The translations under genes were made by a program, and so were the position numbers. DNA of 64,000 bases from Planctomycetota bacterium (GTDB lineage Bacteria > Planctomycetota > Phycisphaerae > UBA1845 > UTPLA1), in assembly GCA_015654675.1 (NCBI GenBank), contig JAATGM010000017.1, forward strand, positions 124,001 through 188,000, given 5' to 3'. Shown one piece after another: positions 7,536 through 16,685 of this stretch. The number at the start of each line of letters is the position of its first letter. Position 1 is the first letter of the stretch. The notes beneath the pieces are model-generated. The model saw only the letters and a list, made by a program, of their open reading frames with translations. It was not told the origin of the DNA and made no database searches.

Positions 7536-8204
7536 ATGATGCGGAATCTCAGGTGCTCTCTCCTCGCCTGTTTGATCCTTCCCATCGCCATGGGAACCGG
7601 CGGTTGCACCGGCGGCAGCTTTCCTGCCCCCGACTTCGCCAAGCTGGCCGGCCTCTACGACATCACCCGCGGCGCGGTAAAAGTCACCCTCGGCGGCGCC
7701 GCGACTGACGGCTCCGACGTCCAGTCCGGCGGCGGCTCAAGCACCCTCGAACCCATCGACCTCGCCACCGTGGCCGACCCGCTCAAGCCCGTGGCCCAGG
7801 CGTGGAACGACAACCTCGCCGCCCTGAACGATTCGCTCGACAAGTCCTTCCCCGATCAGGTCATCGTCGAGTTCCCCAGCCCCTACGTCATGCGCATTAC
7901 GAATGCCGCCGACGCAAGCAATACCGGCGACGGGCTGATCAACGCCGACGCCAAATACCTCTTCGCCGGCGATCTCTCCGGCTCAGGTCAGGGAAGCGAC
8001 GAGGGCGGCGGCGCGCTACTCCAGGTGGCGACGATCGACGGTTCGTTCAACACGCAGGACAAGACAACCGAGGGCAAAGTCGCCCGAACCCTGATCCTGA
8101 CTGTCTGGAATGGCCAGGCCTTCGTCGCGATCACGTTCCAGATCAGCGTGGATTACACCGGCCAGCGAACCGGCGACGTGCCGACCACTCAGCCGGCCCC
8201 CTGA
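7536..8204 (+). CDS. Putative lipoprotein of unknown function
   Basis: A 222-residue protein that I do not recognise. The N-terminus MMRNLRCSLLACLILPIAMGTGGC is a signal peptide with a poor lipobox, the likely lipid Cys being residue 24. The mature part has a Gly/Ser-rich stretch (SGGGSS and GSGQGSDEGGG), helical segments around AWNDNLAALNDSLDKSF and a beta-rich C-terminal third, ending in a Thr/Pro tail. It converges on recG with a 12-base gap, so it is its own transcription unit. The stretch between tmRNA and this start (7416-7535) holds only the hairpin noted separately. Confidence 0.7.
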   Translation: MMRNLRCSLLACLILPIAMGTGGCTGGSFPAPDFAKLAGLYDITRGAVKVTLGGAATDGSDVQSGGGSSTLEPIDLATVADPLKPVAQAWNDNLAALNDSLDKSFPDQVIVEFPSPYVMRITNAADASNTGDGLINADAKYLFAGDLSGSGQGSDEGGGALLQVATIDGSFNTQDKTTEGKVARTLILTVWNGQAFVAITFQISVDYTGQRTGDVPTTQPAP

Positions 8205-8216
8205 AGCCAGCGACGA

Positions 8217-10349
8217 TCAGCCCGTGGCGGCCAGCTCCAGCCGGTCGCCATATCGTTGCCAGATGGATTCGCGCAACCGCCGGAACTCCGCGCTCGCCAG
8301 CGCCGGGTCGTTTTCGAGAATGGACTTCGCGTCGCGCTGCGCCATGTTCAGCAGCGAGACGTCGGTCAGCAGATCGGCGACGCGGAGTTCCGGCAGGCCG
8401 TGTTGCCGTGTACCCAACACTTCGCCCGGTCCGCGCAGCCGCAGGTCCTCCTCGGCAATGCGGAAACCGTCTGACTCTTTCACCAACGCGCCAAGCCGCG
8501 CGTTCATGGCGTCTTCCGCGCTGTCAGCGACCAGCAGACAGTGCGCCGGCCGATCACCGCGCCCGACCCGCCCGCGTAGTTGGTGAAGCTGCGACAGCCC
8601 GTAACGATTCGCGTGCTGAATGACCATCACCGTCGCCGCCGGCACATCGATGCCGACCTCGATCACGGTGGTTGCAACGAGAATCGGCGTTCGCCCCGCA
8701 ATAAAGTCGCCCATGGTTCGATCGCGAACATCGCCGCGCATCTGACCGTGGACCAAACCCACACGAATGCCCGCGAATTCCTCGGCTGCAAGCCGCTCCG
8801 CCTCCTGCGTCGCGGCCTTGAGCTGCACCGCGTCCGACGCCTCAACCAGCGGATAGACGATGAACGCCTGTTCGCCAGCAGCAACGCGCTCGCGAACCAG
8901 CTTCCACGCTGCGTCGATCTGTCGCGGCAGCACGATTCGAGTCCCGATCGGGCTGCGACCGGGTGGCATCCCGTGCACGGTCGTCACATCCAGATCGCCA
9001 AACACGGTCATCGCCAAAGTCCGCGGAATCGGCGTGGCGGTCATCACCAGGTAATGCGGCGAAGGCCCCTTGCAGCGGATGGTCATTCGCTGGCGCACCC
9101 CAAACCTGTGCTGCTCGTCCACAATCACCAGCCCCAGGCGCGCGAATTCAACGCCATCCTGCACCAGTGCCTGCGTCCCGACAACCAGGTCCAACTCACC
9201 CTCCGCGATTTCCGCTCGGAGCTGCCTTCGCCGGCTCGCGCTGGCGGCGCCGGTGAGCAACGCTCGCCGCACCCGGCTGCCGGCCAGGTATCGGTCCGCA
9301 TTCCGGAATAGCTGCTCCGCCAGCAGCTCCGTCGGAGCCATGATGGCAACCTGCGCCCGGTTGGCGATGGCCACCAGCGCCGCGTAGATCGCCACCAGCG
9401 TCTTGCCGCTACCGACGTCGCCCTGCAGCAGCCGGTGCATGGGGCGATCCGCCGCGAGGTCAGTTGAAATCTCGCGGACCGCCGCTTCCTGCCCGCGCGT
9501 CAGCGCAAAAGGCAATCGCCGGCGAATGCGTCGATCGATCTCTCGCGAAACGCGCAAAGGACGCGACGATTCGACATATCGCCTCCGACGTCGCGCCATC
9601 CCTACGACAATCTGCATGGCAAGCAGCTCGTCGTAAGCAAGTCGCTTGCGCGCCGCGTCGCCCTCCAAGACATTGGCCGGCCGGTGCATTCGAACAACGG
9701 CATCGCGCCGCGGCGTTAGTCCGCGCTGGGTGATGAATGCCTCCGGATAGAGCTCTTCGACCTGCGGCGTCAACCGATCCAGGTTCAGGCGAATTAGTCG
9801 TGAAATTGCCGACGAGGGCAGGTCGGCCGATGCGTGATAGACCGGCTCCAGGAATGCGCCCGTCTGCTCATCTACGGGTTGCGCGTCCGCCTCGAGCACT
9901 TCCAACCGTGGATTCACGAGCTGCGGCTCACGCTCATACTCTCCGACCTTCCCGCTGAGGCGCACGACGGACCCCGCGCAAATTCGATCCGAGATATATG
10001 GCGAATTGAACCATCGCGCGGTGCATTGAGCCGAATTGTCAACGATGGTGGCGCTCACCGACTGTCGACCCCGTCCGGCGCTCAAGCGCACCCGCACCAC
10101 GCGTCCTACAACGGTGACGGTCTGACCGGGTTCAAGGTGTCGGATAAGCGTGGGCTGAAATTGATCATGCCGAAATGGGAAGTAAACCAGCAGATCGCCG
10201 GCCGTCGTCACGCCAAGCTGTGCCAATGCCCGCGCGCGTTGTGGCCCGACGCCGGGCAGGAATTGCACCGGGTCACCCAGGGAAACGGTACGATCACTTG
10301 AACTCGCGGATGAGCGTTCGGTGCGGGCCGCCGCGGATTGCGTGCTCAT
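8217..10349 (-). CDS. recG: ATP-dependent DNA helicase RecG
   Basis: The protein is 710 residues, normal for RecG. It remodels stalled replication forks and Holliday junctions by driving fork regression. The N-terminal part has the helix-hairpin segment FLPGVGPQRARALAQLGV and an OB-fold wedge domain that contacts the junction. The SF2 motor follows: Walker A GDVGSGKT, Walker B DEQHRFG, motif III ATPIPRTL, and the VIEVGIDVPAAT and QLRGRVGRG motifs near the C-terminus. The upstream LysM lipoprotein gene overlaps its ATG by four bases, so the two are probably translationally coupled, although their roles look unrelated. Confidence 0.97.
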   Translation of the reverse strand: MSTQSAAARTERSSASSSDRTVSLGDPVQFLPGVGPQRARALAQLGVTTAGDLLVYFPFRHDQFQPTLIRHLEPGQTVTVVGRVVRVRLSAGRGRQSVSATIVDNSAQCTARWFNSPYISDRICAGSVVRLSGKVGEYEREPQLVNPRLEVLEADAQPVDEQTGAFLEPVYHASADLPSSAISRLIRLNLDRLTPQVEELYPEAFITQRGLTPRRDAVVRMHRPANVLEGDAARKRLAYDELLAMQIVVGMARRRRRYVESSRPLRVSREIDRRIRRRLPFALTRGQEAAVREISTDLAADRPMHRLLQGDVGSGKTLVAIYAALVAIANRAQVAIMAPTELLAEQLFRNADRYLAGSRVRRALLTGAASASRRRQLRAEIAEGELDLVVGTQALVQDGVEFARLGLVIVDEQHRFGVRQRMTIRCKGPSPHYLVMTATPIPRTLAMTVFGDLDVTTVHGMPPGRSPIGTRIVLPRQIDAAWKLVRERVAAGEQAFIVYPLVEASDAVQLKAATQEAERLAAEEFAGIRVGLVHGQMRGDVRDRTMGDFIAGRTPILVATTVIEVGIDVPAATVMVIQHANRYGLSQLHQLRGRVGRGDRPAHCLLVADSAEDAMNARLGALVKESDGFRIAEEDLRLRGPGEVLGTRQHGLPELRVADLLTDVSLLNMAQRDAKSILENDPALASAEFRRLRESIWQRYGDRLELAATG

Positions 10350-10894
10350 GGAATGACAAGCTTTGTTCCGATCGGGACATCGCTCGGGTCGCTGATTCTC
10401 CCGCGATTCGCGTTGTAGATCTTACGCCATGCCCGGCCATCGCCGTATTGCTTCTGCGCGATCTTCCAGAGAGAGTCCCCGCGCTGCACGACGTATGTCT
10501 TCTGCCCCTTCGCGGCGGGCTTGGTCGCTTTGGGCTTCGGATTCTCCGGCTTAGCGATCGGCTTTTCCGCGACGACCGGAGGTTCGGGCTTCGGCTGTAT
10601 CTGCGGTGCCGGTTGGGCCTGATATTGCGGGCGAACTTCCGATGCGGCCAGGCGATCGTCCGTCACCATGTCTTCGTCGGCAAATCTGGCTGTCCCTGCC
10701 GTGCTCGCCGAACCGGACGCCGCATCCTCGCCTTCGCGCGCACCGCCAACTCCTTCGAGTCGTTTCGCGCCGTCCGCGGAGACAGCCGCGCCATTGGAGT
10801 TCTTCGATTGCTGGCTGCATGCCGAGAGAAATAGCGCTGCGACGATGATCGGAATGAGTCGCACAGAGATCGCGGTCTTTGACGGGACACGCAC
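10346..10894 (-). CDS. LysM domain lipoprotein
   Basis: A 182-residue exported protein. A GTG start at 10894 gives a signal peptide with lipobox LSAC (Cys26). A long low-complexity linker rich in Pro, Lys and Ala follows, and a single LysM domain occupies roughly residues 132-182 (TYVVQRGDSLWKIAQKQYG...IYNANRG...IGTKLVIP). LysM binds N-acetylglucosamine chains, so this is probably a cell-envelope protein holding onto peptidoglycan. The stop codon overlaps the recG start by four bases. A second in-frame GTG 11 codons further in would give a shorter signal peptide, so the exact start is open. Confidence 0.85.
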   Translation of the reverse strand: MRVPSKTAISVRLIPIIVAALFLSACSQQSKNSNGAAVSADGAKRLEGVGGAREGEDAASGSASTAGTARFADEDMVTDDRLAASEVRPQYQAQPAPQIQPKPEPPVVAEKPIAKPENPKPKATKPAAKGQKTYVVQRGDSLWKIAQKQYGDGRAWRKIYNANRGRISDPSDVPIGTKLVIP

Positions 10895-10998
10895 GGCGTT
10901 CCAACTCCACGAGCGTCCGATACGTTAGTCGGCGGCCAAGTTGGCGTCAAACCAGACCAGCTGGAGCCACGCGGAGATTTGTCAATCTGAACTGAAGT

Positions 10999-11016
10999 CG
11001 CCTGCCCGAACAGGCG
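10999..11016. other. Perfect hairpin in the divergent intergenic region
   Basis: CGCCTG (10999-11004) and CAGGCG (11011-11016) form a 6-bp stem with a 6-base loop. It lies between the divergent LysM-recG unit and the ACT-domain gene, upstream of the candidate promoter of the latter. It might be an operator or a 5' leader hairpin. Confidence 0.3.
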
Positions 11017-11036
11017 ATAAAACAGCAAAGTTTCAC

Positions 11037-11064
11037 TTGGGTTAGAGTTAGGCACCGGTAGAAT
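11037..11064 (+). promoter_or_regulatory. Candidate promoter of the ACT-domain gene
   Basis: TTGGGT (11037-11042) and TAGAAT (11059-11064) are separated by 16 bases. The ATG follows only 8 bases later, so a transcript from here would be nearly leaderless. Confidence 0.4.
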
Positions 11065-11072
11065 ACCGCTTC

Positions 11073-11552
11073 ATGGCATCCAGACCTTTCGACATTTCCG
11101 AGCGGCCGACATCAACGTCGGTGCGGCAGATCTCAGTCTTCCTCGAAAATCGAGTCGGTCAGCTCCTGCGCCTTTTGCAGGTACTTCATGGCACGACCGT
11201 CAAGGTGCGAGCCCTCAACATCGTCCATGCCACCGACTGCGCCATCGTCCGCCTTATTTGCGATGACACGGACACCGCCAAACGAATGCTTCGCGATGAG
11301 AGTTTTGCCTTGAGTGAGACCGAAGTGGTCGTGGTCGAGCTGCCCGCATCGTCAAGTCTGCTCATGGTCTGTGCCGCGTTGCTCTCGGCAGAGATCAACA
11401 TCAGCTACGTTTACCCGATCCTGGAGCAACCCTCGGGACACATGGGCATCGCCATCCAATGCGACGACATTCAGACGGCGGCAACCGTCCTAAAGCAGCG
11501 AAAATTCCAGATCATCACCGAAGAGGATTTGGGCCCCGGACCGATTCGCTGA
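11073..11552 (+). CDS. Two-ACT-domain protein
   Basis: A 159-residue protein made of two ACT-like repeats, roughly residues 17-85 (ISVFLENRVGQLLRLLQVLHGTTVKVRALNIVHATDCAIVRLICDD) and 90-155 (VVVELPASSSLLMVCAALLSAEINISYVYPI). ACT domains usually bind amino acids and sense them for a linked enzyme; stand-alone double-ACT proteins are common and mostly uncharacterised. There is no fused catalytic domain. It converges on the CARDB/NHL protein with a 3-base gap. No Shine-Dalgarno site is visible before the ATG. Confidence 0.8.
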   Translation: MASRPFDISERPTSTSVRQISVFLENRVGQLLRLLQVLHGTTVKVRALNIVHATDCAIVRLICDDTDTAKRMLRDESFALSETEVVVVELPASSSLLMVCAALLSAEINISYVYPILEQPSGHMGIAIQCDDIQTAATVLKQRKFQIITEEDLGPGPIR

Positions 11553-11555
11553 TAT

Positions 11556-14267
11556 TCATTCCAACATAAATCGCTGCACAACAAACGGAAACATCGTCAC
11601 ATAGAAACCGAATTCGGTTCCGTCCGGGTACTTGCACGGCGAAAACCCGCGCGGTCCCCGAAGCGCCCCCTGCGCAACGGCCGGGACAGTACGCTCCGGT
11701 CGCTCAACCCCTCGGACGAGATCTGGCTGGATCGGATAGATCAACATTGCGTCGTGCCCCTGCTCATCCTTCGCAGGTACATAGACCCGGCCCGATTTGC
11801 CCACCAGCGCGCGATCGGCTTCGCGAACATCGCGGAGAACCCGCACGCGCTTCGGACTCTTACCCGTAACGTCAAAAATCTGAATGCGCTCGCCGTCGAG
11901 ATCCGTGACGCACAGCTTGCCGAACGAAAACCCAAGTGACTTGGGATGCGTGAACACCTCGCTGTCATCCTTCTCATCGGGCTCATGAAACATACGCACG
12001 AAGTTCCCGCGATCGTCCAATTCCTGTACGCGGTTGTTCTTGAGGTCGGCCACATAGATTCGACCGAGGTCGTCCACTGCCACATCGATCGGCGTGTTGA
12101 AGAACCCCGGCTTGGAAGATGCTGATTCGGGATTCCGACCGGGGCCCCCGGTGAGCTGCACGAGCTTGGCCTGTTCATACCAGCCGACCTGGTGGTTGTG
12201 CGGGTCGGTCATGACCATTCGCTTCTTCGCGTCGAACGCCAGGCCGCCGCCCCAAGGCGCGTAACCCGGGTACGAATTGGTCCGGATGCCATAATCATCA
12301 TGAAAGGAATTCAGATTGCTTCGAACGAGGCCGCCGCCGACCGGCCCGACCTGTGAAAAGACAACCGTTGGTGATTTGGCGTCAGGAAACACCGCGAGCG
12401 AGAGCGACTCGGCCGCCGCAAGCGGAGCATACCTCGGCGGTGACAACGGACCTCTCAGCCCCTGTGCATTCGCTTTTCCAACAGCAAAGGTCGTCCCGCG
12501 CGAACTCCCATCCCAGGATGGTGTCTGGATCGGCGCCAGCGGGACCGGGACTGTCGCGACCGGCACCGTGCTCGCTGCGTCCGGCTGAAATGTGGCGAAA
12601 AGCATCCAGTCCGCGGATCGATCGGGCTGCGCGAACAGCCGATACTCGAGCAAATCTGTTGCCTTACCGGCTGGAAACATCGCGAAACCCTTCGAGAAGG
12701 TTGGATCGTCCATGTCATATTTGACCCGCGTATATCGCGGCGCATCCGGCGTGGTGACGGGCGCGAGTTGCGTCGCCACCTTCAGGTCAAACCGTTCGCG
12801 TGATCCCCGAACTGCCGCCAACACAAAGTCGATAACTGATGCGAAGTGATACTCGTCGGCACCACTTCGCCCGACGCGGATCAGGGTAACACCATTTGAA
12901 CCGTCTCTTGCAATTTCACCGAAGGGTCCGCCCTGACGCCCTTTCAGCTCAAATCTCCCAGTCGCGTCGCTCGCTCCAATGAAGATCGGCTGCGCGCCGA
13001 TCTCCCAGCCCTCGCGACCGGCATCCGACCGCTGATAGACGGCGACCTCGGCCGCCGGCAGCGGACGGCCCGCATAATCCAGAATCATTAGCGCGCACAG
13101 TTCGGGCAGCGGTGAAAAGTAGGATCCGCTCGCCGGCGACCCGGTCCGATTGAGCACTGCCGCATCGAGTTCGCTGAAGGCGCGCGGGCCCGGCACGTCC
13201 ATCATGGTGGGCGGCCCCGACACGCGGAACTCGCGCTGCACGAAATCCTCCATGCCGTCGCGTACGAGGCACTGTCCGACCGGCGCGTTCAGTCTGCTCA
13301 AATCGAACAGCCCCAGCTCCAGCCCGATGTCACGAAGCAGTGCCCAGTCCACCAGCTCGGCCGCCTGCGAGCCGGTTGGGCCCTTCGCCAGGCGCGGCAG
13401 CACGATCGCCGGCCGGCTCGCATCCTCTTTTCGTAGTTTCTCGCGCTGCCCCGGCGCGTCGCTGATATCGAATTGAACGACAATTCGATTGATACTGACG
13501 CGCTTCAAAATTCCGCGTGGCGCCGTCGGATAGACCGACCGTGAAAACAGCTCGTTGAGCGTTCGAATGTGAAACTGAATCCAATCCTCGAAGCAAAACG
13601 TATCGAGCATGCTCCGGGACGCCTTGAACGCGTCGTAGCGGTCTTTCGAGACGACCACGTTCAGCCCTACTGTCTCGCCCGGCTCAACGAATGTGTTGTT
13701 CCATTGCGCGATTTCGGCGTTTTCATGCTTCGTGTCGAGCTCCACCCTGATCGGCCCCACCCCGAGTCCGATGGCCGCGTCGATCACCTGCTCCCCCCCG
13801 GGCGGAAGCGCCGCCGCAACCCGCCCCGTTACCGGCGGCCCGCCCGGCGTCGAAACGCGATAGTCAAACGCCTTGGCCGCTGCGCTCCCCGCATTCAGGA
13901 CGTGAATTGCGATTGCTTTCTCGCTCTTGCGCTCGATGTAAGCCGTCGTGAGATCGGCCAGATTAGGCTTCGTGGCCAGCACCGGGTCGCGTCGCATGTC
14001 GAGCGACCGCAGATGCGCCGCGTCCAGGCGGCGCGCGTTCCCCGCTCCGTCAAAAAGCAATACATCCGTTGCCCACTCAAGCGCCTTGCCAATGAGCTTT
14101 TCATTGGTGTCGAGCGTGACAACGTCGCGATAGCCGGCTCCGGGCTTTTCGCAGACATAGAGCAGCGGCGTGCCGGACTCCACTACTGCGGGCGCCGTCG
14201 TCTGACCGTAGCCAATACTCGCAATAGATAGAGTTAGGGCGGCGACGCACGTCGGACAGAGTCGCAT
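11556..14267 (-). CDS. Exported protein with CARDB-like and NHL-repeat domains
   Basis: The ATG at 14267 is chosen because it has an AAGGA motif 8 bases upstream and begins a signal peptide, MRLCPTCVAALTLSIASIGYGQ. The roughly 900-residue protein has a CARDB-like adhesion domain near residues 90-200 (IHVLNAGSAAAKAFDYRV...LPPGGEQVIDA), a long middle region I cannot assign, and NHL-type beta-propeller repeats in the last third (FNTPIDVAVDDLGRIYVAD, then HPKSLGFSFGKLCVTDLDGERIQIF). Such proteins are usually secreted or periplasmic and bind proteins or sugars; no catalytic residues are evident. It lies downstream of the HIT gene on the same strand with a 75-base gap. Function is unknown. Confidence 0.75.
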   Translation of the reverse strand: MRLCPTCVAALTLSIASIGYGQTTAPAVVESGTPLLYVCEKPGAGYRDVVTLDTNEKLIGKALEWATDVLLFDGAGNARRLDAAHLRSLDMRRDPVLATKPNLADLTTAYIERKSEKAIAIHVLNAGSAAAKAFDYRVSTPGGPPVTGRVAAALPPGGEQVIDAAIGLGVGPIRVELDTKHENAEIAQWNNTFVEPGETVGLNVVVSKDRYDAFKASRSMLDTFCFEDWIQFHIRTLNELFSRSVYPTAPRGILKRVSINRIVVQFDISDAPGQREKLRKEDASRPAIVLPRLAKGPTGSQAAELVDWALLRDIGLELGLFDLSRLNAPVGQCLVRDGMEDFVQREFRVSGPPTMMDVPGPRAFSELDAAVLNRTGSPASGSYFSPLPELCALMILDYAGRPLPAAEVAVYQRSDAGREGWEIGAQPIFIGASDATGRFELKGRQGGPFGEIARDGSNGVTLIRVGRSGADEYHFASVIDFVLAAVRGSRERFDLKVATQLAPVTTPDAPRYTRVKYDMDDPTFSKGFAMFPAGKATDLLEYRLFAQPDRSADWMLFATFQPDAASTVPVATVPVPLAPIQTPSWDGSSRGTTFAVGKANAQGLRGPLSPPRYAPLAAAESLSLAVFPDAKSPTVVFSQVGPVGGGLVRSNLNSFHDDYGIRTNSYPGYAPWGGGLAFDAKKRMVMTDPHNHQVGWYEQAKLVQLTGGPGRNPESASSKPGFFNTPIDVAVDDLGRIYVADLKNNRVQELDDRGNFVRMFHEPDEKDDSEVFTHPKSLGFSFGKLCVTDLDGERIQIFDVTGKSPKRVRVLRDVREADRALVGKSGRVYVPAKDEQGHDAMLIYPIQPDLVRGVERPERTVPAVAQGALRGPRGFSPCKYPDGTEFGFYVTMFPFVVQRFMLE

Positions 14268-14342
14268 CGTAGTTCCTTTCAAGGAACCGCGCCGCGATCG
14301 GGCCCACGATCGGCCGCAAACGCGTCGCGTGTTCTTCCTCAA

Positions 14343-14759
14343 TCAGGATAACACGGCGCGAAGCCGCCGGGTAAGTTCGTCGGCGCGGCCGACCGCGTAG
14401 CTGCCGGCGTTCCAGCGAAACCCGAGCCCGTCACCTTCTCGGCGGGGAATGAGGTGCACATGAACATGATCGACAACCTGTCCGGCGGCGCGACCATTGT
14501 TTTGAAGGATATTCAATCCAGCCGCGCCCGTCACCGCGAGAACGGCAGACGCCAGTCGCGGAAGAACGGCCGCCATCGCGGCGGACAACTCGGCAGGCAG
14601 GTCCGTGATCTGTGCGTAATGGGCCCGCGGAATGAGCAGCAGATGCCCTTCAGCGAGCGGCCCTATATCGAGGAATGCGATGGTTTGCTTGTCTTCAAAA
14701 ACCTTTGCCGCCGGAATCACGCCAGCGACGATTTTGCAGAAAATGCAATCGGCGCCCAT
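14343..14759 (-). CDS. HIT family hydrolase
   Basis: A 138-residue histidine-triad protein. The catalytic triad motif HVHVHLIP has its histidines at residues 98, 100 and 102, and the N-terminal Cys-x-x-Cys (C5, C8) with a later His (H47) is the zinc site found in many members. Bacterial HIT proteins hydrolyse adenosine 5'-phosphoramidates or similar AMP-lysine compounds. It lies 21 bases downstream of rplQ and may be transcribed with the ribosomal block, a position not shared by the classic alpha operon. Confidence 0.93.
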   Translation of the reverse strand: MGADCIFCKIVAGVIPAAKVFEDKQTIAFLDIGPLAEGHLLLIPRAHYAQITDLPAELSAAMAAVLPRLASAVLAVTGAAGLNILQNNGRAAGQVVDHVHVHLIPRREGDGLGFRWNAGSYAVGRADELTRRLRAVLS

Positions 14760-14780
14760 CGTCGAGCGATGCCTCGCGCC

Positions 14781-15464
14781 TTAGGACTTTTCGGCCTTCG
14801 GTGCCTTCTTCTCGGCCGCGGGCTTCTCGCTGGACGGTTGCGGCGCCGTGCGATCCTTGTCGAGCCGTTTTCCGGTCTTCAACATTCGAATGCGCTTCTC
14901 GACTCGCTTGCGGCGAATGCCAGCCGATCGGCGGACGTCGCCCTTGGATGCCTCTTCCGTGCCCACCAGCTGCAGGATGGCCCAGGCGCCGTTGTCGCCG
15001 ATGCGATGGTTGGCGAGATGGATGATTCGCGTGTAGCCACCCGGCCGATCGGCATATCGCGGCGCAACATCCGTCATCAACTTGTGAACCACAGAGGTCG
15101 CGACGAACGAAAACTTCTTCTTGTTGTACGCGGCGGGAACGACGCCAGTGCGGTGTCGACGACCACTGCGATTGAAGAGCACCTTTTCCCGGGCCGCGCG
15201 GCCCATTCCGTCGTAGGCCTCCTGTTGGTCGTTCGGGATGACCGCTCGGTCGCCGAGCATAGCAATCACGCGCTGCCGCGATCGCAGATCACCCTTCCGA
15301 GCAAGTGTGATGACGCGCTCGACGAAGCGCCGGATTTCCTTGGCTTTCGGCAACGTCGTGCGAATCTCACCGTGCTCGATCAAACTCTGCGCCATGTTGC
15401 GGCGCATGGCGATATTGTGTGACGACGTCCGCGTAAGTCCGCGGCCCGACAAGCGATGTCTCAT
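14781..15464 (-). CDS. rplQ: 50S ribosomal protein L17, with insertion and tail
   Basis: The N-terminus MRHRLSGRGLTRTSSHNIAMRRNMAQSLIEH and the block ADRPGGYTRIIHLANHRIGDNGAWA are plainly bL17. The protein is 227 residues against about 120-130 in most bacteria. The extra length is an insertion of about 50 residues between those two blocks (roughly residues 70-120, including GMGRAAREKVLFNRSGRRHRT) and a C-terminal tail rich in Lys, Ala and Pro. bL17 sits at the bottom of the 50S subunit near the tunnel exit. It is the last ribosomal gene of the block, 28 bases after rpoA. Confidence 0.96.
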   Translation of the reverse strand: MRHRLSGRGLTRTSSHNIAMRRNMAQSLIEHGEIRTTLPKAKEIRRFVERVITLARKGDLRSRQRVIAMLGDRAVIPNDQQEAYDGMGRAAREKVLFNRSGRRHRTGVVPAAYNKKKFSFVATSVVHKLMTDVAPRYADRPGGYTRIIHLANHRIGDNGAWAILQLVGTEEASKGDVRRSAGIRRKRVEKRIRMLKTGKRLDKDRTAPQPSSEKPAAEKKAPKAEKS

Positions 15465-15492
15465 GTGACGTACTCCAGGGTGCTATCTGCGA

Positions 15493-16566
15493 TTAGACGA
15501 CTTCGCCGTCGGGCTCCAGGTCTTCTTCGTCGCCGTCGGCCAATTCGGCCCCGCTCGCCTCGGCCCGCCCGCTCGACGTTCCGCCCAGCGAGAGACCAAT
15601 GTCGGCCAGCTTCCGCTTCACTTCACGCAGTGAGGTCTTTCCAAAACTACGAAGCTTCAACAGCTCCGCCTCGCTCCAGACAACCAACTCGCCAACGGTC
15701 GTGATCTTGGCCGAGTCGAGACAGTTGGTGGCCCGAACCGAAAGATCCAGTTCTGAGATCGGCATGGCGAGCTTCGCAGCCATGCTCTCATCGACGACCG
15801 GTGCAATTTCCACCGGACGCACGTCCTGCTTGACCGCCATGGCCTCGCCGGCGTCTGAATATTGAACGAACGGATTCAGGTGCTTGCGGAGAATCTTGGC
15901 GGCTTCGACTAGCGCCATTTCAGGCGTGACCGTGCCTTTGGTCCAGATTTCCATGACAAGTCGATCGTAATTCGTCCGCTGTCCGACGCGCGTATCCTCG
16001 ACGCGATATCGCACGCGTGTAACCGGCGAAAACGCCGAATCGACCGCGATAACGCCGATTACCTGCTCGGCCGTCTTGTTTTCCTCGGCGGTTCGATAGC
16101 CGCGACCCTTATCCACCGTCAGCTCGATGTCGAGCTTTTCGCCGGACGTCAGCGTCGCAATCAATTGATCCTTGTTGACGATTTCGACCGATGCATCGCC
16201 CTCAAAGCGATCCGCCCGGGCCTCGATCGTTTCACCCTTCTTGCCCTGCACCGAAAGATTGAGCGTTCGCGGTCCATCGCCCTCGATCTGAACCACAAGC
16301 GACTTGATGTTCAGGATGATCGCGGTGACGTCTTCAAGAACACCGCTGATGCTGGAAAACTCGTGATCAACGCCCGCGATTCGCACGGCCGTCACCGACG
16401 CGCCTTCCAGACTGGAAAGCAGAATTCTGCGAAGGCTGTTGCCGACTGTCGTACCGAAGCCGCGCTCGAACGGCTCAATGTAAAACCGCCCGTACTTCGG
16501 ACTGCTCTGGGACGCGTCGCGCAACACGCGCGACGGCAACTCCAGCCCACGCCACCGAATACGCAT
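15493..16566 (-). CDS. rpoA: DNA-directed RNA polymerase subunit alpha
   Basis: Alpha dimerises to start RNA polymerase assembly and its C-terminal domain contacts upstream promoter DNA and activators. The N-terminal domain is complete (EPFERGFGTTVGNSLRRILLSSLEGASVTAV), and the C-terminal helix-hairpin domain is present (ELDLSVRATNCLDSAKITTVGELV...LRSFGKTSLREVKRKL), followed by an acidic tail. I start at the ATG at 16566 because GGGAGG lies 8 bases upstream and the product then begins MRIRWRGLELPS, like its relatives. A second ATG at 16689 overlaps the rpsD stop codon (ATGA) and would add 41 residues. Confidence 0.95.
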   Translation of the reverse strand: MRIRWRGLELPSRVLRDASQSSPKYGRFYIEPFERGFGTTVGNSLRRILLSSLEGASVTAVRIAGVDHEFSSISGVLEDVTAIILNIKSLVVQIEGDGPRTLNLSVQGKKGETIEARADRFEGDASVEIVNKDQLIATLTSGEKLDIELTVDKGRGYRTAEENKTAEQVIGVIAVDSAFSPVTRVRYRVEDTRVGQRTNYDRLVMEIWTKGTVTPEMALVEAAKILRKHLNPFVQYSDAGEAMAVKQDVRPVEIAPVVDESMAAKLAMPISELDLSVRATNCLDSAKITTVGELVVWSEAELLKLRSFGKTSLREVKRKLADIGLSLGGTSSGRAEASGAELADGDEEDLEPDGEVV

Positions 16567-16685
16567 CGGATTTGCCTCCCGTAAAACCGCGCCACGAATA
16601 TCCGCGACATCATCCCCCGAATGTCGCGGGGCCGACTCGTCCGACCAGCGGGATTCCGCCGGCCGGGTTGTATCCAAAACGCTTG

